NCBI GenBank assembly: GCA_028456385.1
Contig: JALNQF010000200.1
Span: forward strand, 1-64,000
DNA: 64,000 nt
DNA from: Ophiosphaerella korrae
Lineage: Eukaryota; Ascomycota; Dothideomycetes; Pleosporales; Phaeosphaeriaceae
Direction of reading: 5' to 3'
Positions within the stretch are counted from its first letter, which is position 1; each line of letters begins with the position of its first letter. Under the pieces are notes generated by a model that ran no database searches, was not told the origin of the DNA, and saw only the letters and a program-made list of their open reading frames with translations. Shown in pieces: positions 36,473 to 48,082 of the stretch. Position numbers and translations under genes: made by a program.

Positions 36473-38211
36473 GCTCGAGGTTCAAATGGTGTCTAGCCTT
36501 GCCACCGACTCGCTCACTACCCACATTCCACCAACCAAAAGCTTCAAACATCAATGCGCCGCAACAATTCCTTTAAAACTGAGAGCCTGGAGCATGAGAT
36601 CCGCTTCACAACCCTTGGAGCGACTATGCCATCTCATAGCATATTCCGGTTGAAGTCATTACGCGGGGTTCCCAAAGTTCCCAAATTCCCACGCCGCACA
36701 TGAAAAGAAGATGATTGTTCTCTCTTGTGGCATCTCCTCTGTTTATCTACACGCGATAGCAATATTGTCATTTTAGTCAATTTTGGAGGATGATGGCCAT
36801 TTCTGTGGTGGACGCTGTTGTCCATACACACTGCCTTGGTAAATACGGACACGATGAGTTTCATTTTGTACGATATAATTTACTCGGAAAGACCTTTTCT
36901 TGGAACGTGCTTGCCTGTTAGGTCATGAAAATTTGCCTGTTTGTTTGATATCTCTCTTGCGCATGGCATCGCCTCATGGCAACCATGTATTATTTTTTAT
37001 TATTTTTTATTTTTTACGTATTTCAAGTGCCCAACGGTCCTTCTGTATTTTGCGTAGTGAAGTAAATCAATAACGGCCCGTCCTACCAGAGTACGCCCGG
37101 AACAGGGAAGCGTCTGCAACTTGTTGAGATGCCCACAGCTGCTGTTATTCTTGAATATACGAACATGTATAGGCTCGTGCCTCCGCCCGCACCGTCTCCA
37201 AGGCCAATGGCGGATGTGCCGCTTGTGTCAGGCCCAAGTTCTTGGGAATAGCCCCTAAACCGCTATTATGGGCTATTGTCCCGCTCCCGCCGGCACATCA
37301 TTTGTAGGGGGGTCAAAGGTTTCAGCAAATGTCGCGCTTTTTGCTGCAGTCGCTAGCGTAGCGTGGGGTGGACCTTCCTGGATGTGTGCCAGGCTTTTTG
37401 TCGACCACATCTGCAACTTTCAATCACCGATTCGCCCTGACCCCCAGTGCCGTCTTTGCAAGCTGGTCAATATGTGTTGAACTGGATTGGGCCGCGATGA
37501 AATATTCGACTGTAACTCGCCGAAAAAACGGGACGAATAAGGTGTATTGTCGTGGCCCGAATGCAAGCCTTTGAAGAACGTGCCAACGCAATGCATGGCT
37601 GCCAGCGAACCCTGATTATTTCCGCACAATACCCTAGTCAGCGGAGAGCTCTCTCCGACGTCTCACAACATCAACTCCGACCTTGATCAGCTAGCATAGA
37701 CCTCGTTAGGGCTCAGGTGACCTAGCAGCCCAAACATGTGCCCTTCACTGCGTGCTTTTGGACCGTCCACTTGTCCAACCAAAAGCTCGGAGCGAAGGGA
37801 CTTGCCGGTTTATTGGACCTGCACCCGTTGGGCCCGCCTGTTCTGGCCTATAAACCGTATTTCGATCAAATGGTGATTCTGCTCGCGTAATGAGGCTCGG
37901 CAACACCAAGCAGCGGCTGCCTACCAAGGAACCATAGGCAGCCAAAATGTGCTATGTGCTACTTAGCATGTAACGCTGTGCCATTGCTCTGTCGATCTTG
38001 TCACCCAGGTGCCTCGGGATCACGAAACTGATGGGTACATATGCACGAGCCATTGAAATAACTCCCGCGTTTGAATACTGGCACAAGGGGGTAGCATGAA
38101 CGGACTCCCTCCGAGGTGGGTCTGGTCCAGAACGCTAGGGCCATAGAACTTCATTGAAACTGTCATATATTTAGCTGTATTTTATATACAAATCCAGACT
38201 AACCAGGTGCC
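36473..38211. other. Gene-poor stretch
   Basis: Short frames only. An A/T-rich run lies at about 36989-37017. The right end borders the transposase relic. Confidence 0.5.
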
Positions 38212-39086
38212 TCAGTATGGCGTACGGCCTCCATTAGCCTTCAGTACAGCTTCGCATCGCTCTCTCATATTTGTACAGCACTTCTGAATATCCTCGAGCT
38301 TAATTCTATCCTACTCTTCCCTAATATACTTAATCAGCTCTTCCTTAGTCTTTGGGTATCGCCTCTGTACACGTGATTTAAGCAACCTCCACACGTTCTC
38401 AATAGGGTTGAGATCCAGAGACTTGGCTAGCCACTAGAGCTGTAACGAAGGTCCCCGGAATCCTCGAGATCCTTGGGAACTCTGATACTAGTCTCGAGCG
38501 GGGCCGATACGCTGACGTTGTATAGTATTAGTCTAAAGCGGGGCTGATGCGCTACACCAGCGCATAAAAGGCTCTACACTTGCGAACAGAGCGAAGCAGG
38601 TATTATTTTTCCGACATTAGTAGTGCTTAGATTGAAATACTATTCGTTATCCCCACACTATCTCCTGTGGCCTACGGCAAGTACTATTATCTTCCAGCTA
38701 CCTCATAACACTCTCTGTAAGAAAAGGCTTCTTAGTAGCTACGCGTTGATAGTAGCGTTCCTTATAGAAGGCCTTCTCAAGTGTCCTCTTATTAGCTAAT
38801 GTACCTAGCTTAGAGGCTATCTCCTTGAATAACTTTAGCCTCTGCTTATAGGATGATGTAGCATGAGCTACGAGGCGCTAGCGTAGAGGTGTACGCAAGA
38901 GAGGTAGACGGCTACGAGGCTTCTAGGGAGTAACTTGGCTCTTCGCACACGCACACGTACGAATAGTATTATAAGGTATACCAAGCTGTTAAGAGATCTG
39001 CTTATAGGTCTACCTAGCATTATATCGAAGGGCGTGAATACGAGCTCGTTCCTAGTAAGACGACGTTGAGGTGTTTTGAGAGCCAT
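38212..39086 (-). pseudogene. Tc1/mariner transposase relic with RIP-like stops
   Basis: Reading down from 39086, the start MALKTPQRRLTR shifts frame into ERARIHALRYNAR, TYKQIS, QLGIPYNTIRT, then KLFKEIASKL, KERYYQRVATKKPFLTESVM. After an unrelated insert it resumes with SLDLNPIENVWRLLKSR, YPKTKEELIKYI and RCEAVLKANGG, ending at 38212. The C-terminal DLNPIENVW block is the DDE superfamily signature of Tc1/mariner. Stops replace Trp (before TYKQI, after VMR, after IREE) and Gln (before QLGIP), so both TGG-to-TAG and CAA/CAG-to-TAA/TAG changes occur, as expected when RIP hits both strands. The catalytic middle is missing. It cannot encode an active enzyme. Confidence 0.85.
38441..38651. mobile_element. 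LTR-like insert inside the transposase relic
   Basis: This 211-bp segment interrupts the transposase and begins TGTAACGA and ends near TTCGTTAT, an imperfect inverted pair of the TG..CA kind seen at retrotransposon LTRs. It contains a TATA-like CATAAAAGG and two diverged direct copies of a roughly 30-bp unit around CGGGGC. I read it as a possible solo LTR, but no clear target duplication was found, so it may instead be scrambled transposon DNA. Confidence 0.35.
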
Positions 39087-41363
39087 TAGGAGGAGGTAGA
39101 GGCAGCATGTATAGTCATCAGGCGTTCTGATAATATATACGAATTGCTACTGGAGTAACGAATTTTCAATGATATTCTATGGCCCAAGCGTCTGGCCCCA
39201 CCGCGGAGTTCATGTTACCCCTTGTGGATCCATTGTCGACGGTAAGTACGTGGAGACATTTTCCCCACAACATAAACTTTGGACCCTGGTTTTGTGAAAT
39301 CAATCGTGATCTCATGAGACATTCCCAAGAAACCCCATGCATATCTGACCCATCTTCCATCTCCGCCCATTGGCATGATCTGATTATCTGGCGGATATGA
39401 CGATTGCACTAGGCAAGAACTCCAAAGAATCCCCGTTTCTGACCTACTTAAACCTAGCCCACGAAAGCCGACTGCAGTGAGAAAAAAAAAAAAAAAGGGC
39501 AAATGCTCCGGAGGATTTAACCTTTCGCTTGAAAGCGCTTGCGACTCTCCAATCGGCTACGCTCCTTGATGACTCGCCATCACTGGTTGGAAGGAGAAAA
39601 GGCTAGCCCTTGATATCCAGACTATTTCTTTCACTAGCGTGAAATGTATCCTCATTAGAATTAGCTTCACTTTTTTTCCTTTTTTTCCTTTCTTTTTTTA
39701 GGGGCAGAGATGATGGCCTGGTCCCCGCGTAATTGATGCTTCGGAGAGCCGCTGCGACCATATTGAGTTGAGTGCGATGCTATTTCCTACACCTAATCTA
39801 CTGAATCGAAAGCAATTGCCACAGATCTTCATCAATTTTTTTGCCGAGAACCCGAGTATTTGGTAGCGAAGTTGATTCCATACTGTCGGCACCCCTCTAG
39901 TGTTCATATTCTTTTACCAATGTATGACGAGAAGTCGTGGTGTATCGTCTTTCCTGCAGCGTACTGACCATGAGAACGAGGAATTTGTATCACGGGGCCC
40001 AACAGAAATTGCTTGACCTAATACTTCCTTTTCGAAGAGTTCCTAACCAACGTTCCTGGTTCATTTGTTGTGTGTTGGCCAATGCCTACGCCTTATTTGC
40101 TCACCGCCACTATCCTTACTAAGTGGCAAAGCCATAAGGCTTCAGCCACGTCTTTGTTGCTCGTACTATGCACTTACTTCGGTTCATAATATCTAAGTCT
40201 GGACTCTGAACCTAGTAACAATTATACTTTACGCTACAAATATGTATGACGGCATGTTCAGTACAACATACCCAAGCCACGTGGCTGTGACACATGAATA
40301 TTGGGCATCAATCGGAGGAAGGTGTAAAGCTTGCTTTTCACCATCAATGGATGATGCAAGATCCATCACTCCTCGGTAAGGAGAAACGATTGGTTATCAC
40401 CTAGACAGTCACATGCAGATCCGAAATGACACTCTCGGCAAGTACAGTTGAATAGTTTGATACCCGTCATTGCTACAAAACACTCTTTCTTCCGAGTCAA
40501 GTACAACCACGAAAAGAAGTGGAAGCCATCACATTCTACGGCCCGCAACCCCCGGCCCGCACAACCCATCTCTTGAGTTTGGGCACAACAGCAAGTACAG
40601 TATGATGCGACATCGGATGTGCAATGGCGGAAGCCGGCATCTCAACAGCTTCGTGCCGTGAAATCGCGACCAAGTGACGAGTACAGCCACACAAGGTACC
40701 GCCGTATGTGCGATGGACCTGCCGCAAGAGCCCAAGTCACACAATTTTTCGCATGCAAGGCCGCACGTAGAGTCTCAAATCCTGGAGCTTATAAATCCAA
40801 AGTGCCTGGCTGGTTGCTCGACATTCCACAAGAGGTCGTGTCATCGGTGTTCCCTCGCTTGTCGGCGGTATATGGGCAAGGACGGATCAATAACGGCGGC
40901 TAGGTGTTGGGTAGCAGGTTGGGCGAGACACATGAAGCTCCGCGGAGAACACCCGCCCTGTGGAGCAAGCAAGACGAATGTGCATGGCCGTGCGACTTGG
41001 GCGAGTGGTCGCTGCTGAGGTGGCGTGAGTCCTTCATGTCTACGCCCGCATGATAGATTGGGCACACATGGACAGGAGTCAACTGCGTTGATGTCTGGGG
41101 CACGGCAATGATTAGAATTGGATATGAAAAGAAAATATTGATTTTTTCAACAAGGTGAAGGGCCACACCAACGATGAGCACGAGTGATGTAAGATCCTCA
41201 ACTCGTTTGCCAACCACGCCTTACGCCTAGCCAATGCAAGTAGTCTTGTATACACGCAATAATAAAGTAGCCACCGCATAGTTTGGGATAATATAGCTGA
41301 AGCTGATCACGTCAGGTCTTCAGCTCCCCAAGCACTTAGCCCAACGTCGCATAATCTCCTCTA
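39087..41363. other. Gene-poor stretch
   Basis: No supported protein gene. A tRNA-like Pol III candidate lies at 39482-39565 (separate entry). Pyrimidine runs occur at about 39670-39698. Several frames of 90-114 codons at 40619-41217 overlap in different phases and look like chance. Confidence 0.5.
39482..39565 (-). ncRNA. tRNA-like or tRNA-derived Pol III unit, doubtful
   Basis: On the minus strand an A-box-like sequence TAGCCGATTGGAGAG (39559-39545) is followed by a B-box-like GGTTAAATCC (39522-39513) and then a run of 15 T (39496-39482), the order of a Pol III gene. The cloverleaf does not close: no good seven-base acceptor pair or anticodon stem, although CGCTT/AAGCG lies between the boxes. 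It may be a decayed tRNA or SINE-like relic, or coincidence. Confidence 0.25.
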
Positions 41364-44300
41364 TTACTGACTACCATGACTTCTTAGCCTCCTGGTCCCC
41401 GCGACTCCGGGGCCAACGCTATTTGCAAAGTTTGTAATGCTCAGGTTCTCTCTATCTGCGATACCGGCTACTGTTTTCCGCATCTTCTTCATCGGTAACT
41501 TGCTTCCCTCATCTCCATTACCGCGCTGCTTTTTGTTTGGTGGCAAGGCCATGACCATGCTATCTGAAGACTGGGGCACGGGAGGCAGAGGCTGGGTATG
41601 GGACTCCTGCGCAACGACGTTAACATCCAGTTCACGCAATGACGCCCCAGTACCGAAAGTCATCGTGTGTGCATGAGAGGTCGCACTGACAGAGCGGGCG
41701 AAAACAGGCTTGGTGGGGGTGCTGAGCTTGAACATATCGGTGGGCGACAAGAGGGTGTTTGTAGCATCGTTGAAGATAGCTTGCTTAGATGGGCTGCGGG
41801 AGGTGGAGTCGGAGGATTTAGGGCGATCGCGGAGGCGGGAGAGGAGGTTTTCATGAGCTTCAGTACGAGGAAGATTCGATGGAATCTGATAAGAAATTCG
41901 CTGAGGAGTTTCGCCGGTTGAATTGTATTCGATGAGATTCTGCGAACCAATATTCTCGCGAAGTTGATGGAGAGGTGCACGGATGACGGCGTCCGCACCT
42001 AGAGATGGAAGTGTATCCTTGAGCGTGCCAGCTTGTGCAGATACATCAGCTTCTAATGATTGGACGCGCTCGAAAGAGGAAGACAAGTGTTCGCCGATGC
42101 TGGCATACGATGCTTGCACAGTCGATGACAGTGTAGCAAGCGACTCAGTGTGAGTAGTGTGATGGGAGTTGTTCTGTTCGCGAATTTCGGCGACGATGTC
42201 ATCTAAAGATTGCAACTGTGTATCCAAATGGGCTATCTGTGCCTCGACGGTCTTAACTGTGCTTTCATGAACCGAAGTCGTGGTGTCGCGGATTGAAGTC
42301 GAATGTTGAGTTGCGGCAGCGAAGTCTGACTTGATTTTTGTCTTTACAGTCTCTCTTGATTTTGAAACGCCTGTCAAGATGTCTTGAGACCGGCTTGACC
42401 ATGCGTCAATGCTCGTCGTGTATGTTTCTTGCTTCGCCTCGAACGCTGTATTGGCTATACCGATTTTCTCGGTTACGTTAGACAGCTTCTCGCCGAGCCT
42501 TATCTCCTGTGCATCTGCAGTTGCGCTGATAAGGGCAGTAATTTGGGAGACCAAGCGTTGACGTTCTTCGGCCGACTTCTGTTTTTCCTCGTCGACAATG
42601 TGCGCAATCTGACCTTGAGAAGCCTTGTTCGCTTTGATTATCGCTGCGTTTGCGTCCACAACCTGCTGGCGGAGCCGCTCATTCTCCACCTGCTGCTCAG
42701 TGAGGTCCTTCACGAGGTCGTCAAAAGTTGCCTTGAAATCGCGTCCTAATGAAGCATATGACGAATGGACCTGGGTGTGGAAAGCCTCTAATTCAGTGAT
42801 GATGCTCGCCGATATAGTCTCCGCCGCAGCTGAAAGTTCATCAAGACCAGCACCAATTTTTTGTTTGACGTCTTCTCGAAGCGTTTTTATTTCCTCCAAC
42901 ACTTCGTTCATATCATCACGAGACTTCGCTGTTTGTTCGTTGACCTCTTGTTCAGACACTTGATAAGCTTGCTTCTTCTCCTGTAGGAATGACTGAGACG
43001 CGCCCAGATGGTCAAGCTCATCCTTGACAAATGCATGCATCCGATCGGAGAGCAAGGCCATCAATTCTTCTTGCTGTTGTTGAAATTCTTCAATACGATC
43101 CTCCACAAGGCGTGTGGTATCTAGGACGTTGGTCTGCGAAGAAGTCCAGTTTCGTCGATTTTGAGATTGAAGTTCTGACTTTCGGCGAATCTTTGACCGC
43201 AGCCCATTAATGTCCGATGTCGTCTTGCTGAGTGTCGAAATCATGTCTTGGCCGATTTCTGCCAACGCGTCCTCCGTTTTCTGATGGGCCTTTCGTAGCT
43301 CAGTTTCTTCATTGAGGTTCTGGCGGGTGTGCTCTAAAACGATCTCCGTCTTTTCAAGGATACATTTAGTACCATCAAGAGCTAGTTGGGTCTGTTCATT
43401 GTCCTTTTTCAAGGTCTGGAAGTTTGTCATTATTTTAAAAAGCTCTTCAATCTTATTCCGAAGGTTGACTTCCATCGTCTCGAGTCTGTCGCGCTGCTCC
43501 TCACTGAGGATACGTCTCGATTCGCTGATATTGGTGATCTCCTCGTAGTTCTCCTGGGTCAAATAAACGCCATTCCGCTGGCGGGTCGCAATCAGCTCAC
43601 TCTTCAGCTTCTCAATCTCTGCGGTGAATTCCTTTAATAGAGTTTTTTTATTGATTGCCTGATTTACTTGTGGCTTATTCCGAATGTTCTTGGCTCGGAA
43701 TGCGTAATCCAGGGTGGAAATTGTCTCTTCAAGATTGCTTTTCGCTGGTGACAAGGTGGCAATAATACAAGTTTTTGTCCGACCTCCAAGCGAATCTTGT
43801 AGTAAACGTGTAAGCTTCGACTCGCGGTATGGAATGTGAGGGCTGCGCTCAACCAGCGCGTTGATAACGCGACCGAGAGTCAGTAAGCTCTTGTTGATAA
43901 GACCGGCTTCTGCTGCGCGCTTGTTCTCTGCGCCGCTTCGTTGAATGTTTTCGCTGCCGGCAAGATCGACAAGGTTTAGTTTTCCAGTGCTGAGAGATTC
44001 TTGACCATCTTCTGTCATGCGTTTAATGTACACCATGATGGTGAAGACAGTATGGCTTCGAGAACTAAGATCATTGCACTTGGTTGCTGCAACCTGGCGC
44101 TTGTGACTCCCTTCGCGCAATAATTGGATGCCTTGGGCTGCCGTCTTCAGATGACATTCCTCCATGCCTTGAACCAAGGTTGTGCTGTGACCTTTCTTGC
44201 TATTGTCATCGAAGATTTTCAATTTGACGTTTTCGTCGGTAGAGAATAGATCCCGCAATTCTTCATTGTACAACTCGATGAAGGAGCACTTGACAGAGCT

Positions 44301-44969
44301 CTCGGTTTCGTCTGCTTCAAGTCGATTGAAGAGGGCGTGGAGGACACGAGGAATGATACCAGCCGCGTCCGGCAATGGGAGGATATCAGAGATGTCACCA
44401 GTCATGGTGTAGGTCTTGCCAGTGCCAGTTTGACCATAGGCGAAAATGGTACAATTGAAGCCATTCAAGACCTAATGGCTTGTTAGTGACCTATTATGTT
44501 TAGTCAAACCCTCAAGTCTTACCTCGTCGAGAATAGGTGACACGACTTCGTCAAAAACCATACCCTGGTCGGCGGCTGACGAGAACACTTTGTCGAATTG
44601 ATACGTCTTGTTGCTGAGTGCATTTGAGCCCATTGAAAGCTCTACAGTGGATCCCTTGATGGCACTCGTTGACACCACAACGCCACTGTTTTCGCGCACT
44701 TCGCGATCGTTGCGTCCTCGACATCGAACGACAACATTGATATTTGTTTCTTCCTCTGCAGCGTCGAAATCGCGCTCCTTCCGCTTCAGAGGAGACGACC
44801 TTGGGGCCCTGGATGAAGCGACTGATTCTGCCCGCGACGTACGGCCATCCATGGCAGGAGTAGCAGACCGACCGCGTGATAGGAGTGGGTTTGGTCGCGA
44901 TGTGGGTGGTCGCATTGTGGATACTGTTCGCTTGACCTGCGGCGGCCCTAACCGTGGGAGGCCAGACAT
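41364..44969 (-). CDS. bimC: Kinesin-5 mitotic motor (BimC/Cin8/Eg5)
   Basis: Two exons, 44969-44523 and 44471-41364, encode 1184 residues, the size of the Aspergillus BimC protein as I recall it. After a basic, serine-rich N-terminus the motor domain begins NINVVVRCRGRNDRE; the P-loop GQTGTGKT is at about 162-169, then NDLSSRSH (switch I) and LVDLAGSE (switch II), and YRESKLTRLLQDSLGG. A long coiled-coil stalk follows. Near residues 1000-1018 is the BimC box TGETPQRISYQIPSNLPRT, target of Cdk1-type phosphorylation, and the tail has a basic stretch. It is a plus-end motor whose tetramers push spindle poles apart in mitosis. The ATG at 44969 was chosen because the longer upstream frame is low-complexity leader. 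Confidence 0.96.
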
Positions 44970-45456
44970 GGCGCCGATGTGTGAATATTGGCTGCCTGGG
45001 TGGTGGTGGTGGTGGTAATGGTAAGAGCTGTGATCAGTAATTAGGGCGTTCAGCAACACAACAAACAGAGAGTGGGACCATTGTTTACGCGCTAAGACGC
45101 TGCAGGGACCAGCAGATGGAGCTTGGGCCGCTGATAAGCCGAGCCCTCCCCATCCGAGACCAGCCCCCCCCCCCACGTCATCTTCGACAGTGATACAGTG
45201 CAAACGACTGCACATTATTCGCCGTTGAGTCACGCTTGCTCAGCGTGCATGTTGAGCAAAGTCACTGCATATTGAAATGTCCTCCCACGTGACCTCCTGG
45301 ATGTCTTGTCTGCTTAGGTGCCTACCTACCTGCCCAGGTGGTGTCCACGCGCGCAAAGCACGAGCTTAGCCTAGCCACATCAACCCTCCTTGAATCAGCG
45401 TGATACTCAACGCATTGCCAAATTCCTCTGTTGTACACCTCCTTTCTCCAAACCTC
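44970..45456. promoter_or_regulatory. Divergent promoter, kinesin-5 and PHAF1-like gene
   Basis: The two genes start 487 bp apart on opposite strands, so this is a shared promoter. It contains an E-box CACGTG at 45286-45291, a homopolymeric C run near 45165 and TACCTACCT at about 45325. Whether the E-box is used is unknown. Confidence 0.5.
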
Positions 45457-47078
45457 ATGATGGAAGACGGCAACATGCCGCTGCAGCCAGGACGCGGCGT
45501 CGGCTTCATAAGTACGCTGGTCGCATTTCCGCGCCCCAGATGCCAGCTAACCACTTCATAGCGCTCGGCTGCTCCCTGCATGACATACTGACAACTATCA
45601 AGGCAGACGTCAAAACCTTCCCTCGCTTCCAGCTCTACCATGACGACCTACGCCCCATCGCCTCTCCCGTACAGCTCGTTCTGTCAGACAACGGCTTGCG
45701 ACTCCAATTCGACGGACCAGATCAGCGCCTGAGGCTGATAGAAGTGCTCGACTTCGCCAAAGCTAGACTGGTGTACAAGGATATTGATGTCTACAGGCCA
45801 ACAGATGGTCATAGTGTGCTGCTAGGAGGTCCGCGCTTCAGGCACGTCTACGACAAGCTCCTGGGGCCTACTTATGGTGGAGAGTACCTCCCACCCCGTT
45901 CTGACAATCCAAATGCAAGAGGAACATACAACTTGTCATACCCAGGCGTTGCTTTCAACTTCCCTGTACAGCACTCTGCATATTCGCCAAGAAAGGACTT
46001 CATCTCGCTTCTGTCATCTACTGCTACTGGGCCTGCAACATCAATGGCAATCTTCCATGGTGAATCATGGCAAAAGGCCCGAGGGAACCTATTCAGCGCA
46101 ATCCCTCCGAACCCTAGATCTTTGACTTTGGCTGGCAAAGGCCGTGAAGGAGGTCCAGATGAGATCGAAACAGTCAAAATCCATGGCGAGGGGCGTATTG
46201 AGATTGTGAGGCGTTTTGCATCTCCTTTCCACATCACTCTCAGTGAGACTACTCCCCAAGACTTGATTATGGAGCTAGGTGCACCGGATTCTATATACCG
46301 CAAGAACGACCATCGCCTTTCGATACATAAGGATCGAAGAGTAAGTGACGCTTCAGACCTGTCTCCTGGCGGACTCACACCCGATGACATACTTGACTCA
46401 GACCGTAGTTCGGCGACTGGTTCTGATCCTGGCGATGACTGGGACGATGATGATGAGGCAGCACTTGAAGCACAAGAACGTGAAATAGCTACTGCAGAAC
46501 ACTTTTACAACTACTATCACCATGGCTTCGATATATTGATATCACAGCCAACGCAAATTTCGCCTCCTTCCCCAACCTCGGAGCGCAAAGAGTCTGACGC
46601 ACACAAAGAAGGCTCACTTGCTGTGCAGCCTTTGAATCACCTCACAGCGACAAAAATAATCTTTCATGGCAATATACCAGGTTCGTACCAATTCAATCGC
46701 CACAGACGGAGTAGGTGGACGCTAGAACATGTGCCATCAAACATGTATCAGGAACCTCTCAACTCGGAGATGCAATTCTCCGATATCTCCGGCAGACTCA
46801 AGGAAGTCTTCAAATCACATTACGACAGCGAAGAACAAGAGCGTCTGCAACAACGAGGCATGGCCCTCAACAGGGGATGGGGAGATAGCCCTGGTAGCAG
46901 CGTTGAGCTTCTGGGTGGGTGGGACGAGGGCTCAGGCAAAAAGAGCAGGTTCGCTAATCCCGGGAGCGGCATGGTGGAAAGCGCTTCGGATGTGGGTAAT
47001 GTGGAGCTGTTTGGTTTCCCCGGTATGGTATTTGAAGTACTGAAGAATGGGGCTGTTAGCGCCTTAACGGTGTATTGA
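45457..47078 (+). CDS. PHAF1/UPF0183 family protein
   Basis: Two exons, 45457-45511 and 45562-47078, give 523 residues. The 55-nt first exon encodes MMEDGNMPLQPGRGVGFI, which a 50-nt intron joins to LGCSLHDILTTIKAD, matching the family N-terminus. Further signatures are LVLSDNGLRLQFDGPDQRLRLIEV, YPGVAFNFPVQHS, SETTPQDLIMELGAPDSIYRKND, FYNYYHHGFDILIS, KIIFHGNIPGSYQFNRHRRSRW and FGFPGMVFEVLKN. Animal PHAF1 (C16orf70) acts in autophagosome or phagosome assembly through phosphoinositide binding; the fungal role is not established. An acidic, Ser-rich insertion sits at about residues 300-350. A second ATG directly follows the first, so the start may be three bases later. Confidence 0.92.
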
Positions 47079-48082
47079 AAGAGACCCCTACCTACTATGA
47101 AAGCATGGCTGAGCGGCATTGTGCACGGAGCATATACGCCTAGGCCAGCGTGAAATAACATTGCATAGATGGAGTTCACCGGGATTCTTGGTGGCGCACT
47201 GCTATGGCCCATACAGCGGATGTACGGTTATGGCATAAGAATGAACACATGAGCGGGAGCCACTGCAGGAACGTATGATAAGAATAATATTGATGAGGGT
47301 ATAGGGATCAAGAAGGACGTTTTGGTTCAATGTCGGCGGGATCCACTGGGGTTGTGCTGCTATAGCAAAGACCGTGGGGTACTTGCATAGGCCCATGTAG
47401 TAGTTGAGAGTCTGATCTGATCTGTCGTCGTAATGCCATAATGGGCGTGACACGGTATTGGATGCAAGGCTACTGCAACTTCAAACGCCATCAGCAGAAC
47501 GTCAATAACAAAGATAAATTTGAGTAAAAAAAATTGCCCAGACAAGCGGGAAATTGTGGTAGGGAGAGGAGCGTTCAAGCTACGAAGCAAGCCAAGGACA
47601 GGCGGTTGAGGTGTAAGTCTTGAATATTTGGAAGACATGGGCTTCATACAGGCGCCCCCAGCGTTTTTCATTGTTTAGTCTTGGAGGGTGTAGCTGTTCG
47701 CTGTTGTGATTCTCGGAGCGAGAATTGTATCCGAAAAGACGGTGCGTGCTCCAACCCGCAGCGAACAGACACTGCTGTTGCATATGCTGCTGCATCTGCT
47801 ATCCTTGGCACGACTTCTCTTTTCAGCCACATGCCGTTATGGCACTGAGTTGATAGGAAGGCAGTGTGTTCTGTTCCCCATACCACGCCTATTGATCTAT
47901 AGATACTGCCTTCTCCACTGCACTGCGGAGCAAAGGCATCGCACACAGAGTTCCATTTTCTCGGTTCTGTGTGCGACAGCTCCGGCTAATCTTCTCTTCC
48001 AACCAGACCCTCATCAATACATTATCAAGCCCCCCCCCAATTCCCCGTCCGTTCCCATTGGCAATAGGCTGTGGACGCTATT
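47079..48082. other. Intergenic, no supported gene
   Basis: About one kb between two plus-strand genes. Frames up to 130 codons on the minus strand overlap the PHAF1-like 3' end and have no family likeness. The 3' part should hold the IleRS promoter, with a C-rich run just before the gene. Confidence 0.45.

Noticed and set aside
44970..45233. Upstream in-frame extension of kinesin-5
   Set aside because: The extra residues are a His/Gly-rich low-complexity leader unlike family N-termini; the ATG at 44969 begins a normal BimC-type head.
45872..46390. 172-codon minus-strand frame
   Set aside because: It is a shadow of the PHAF1-like gene on the plus strand.
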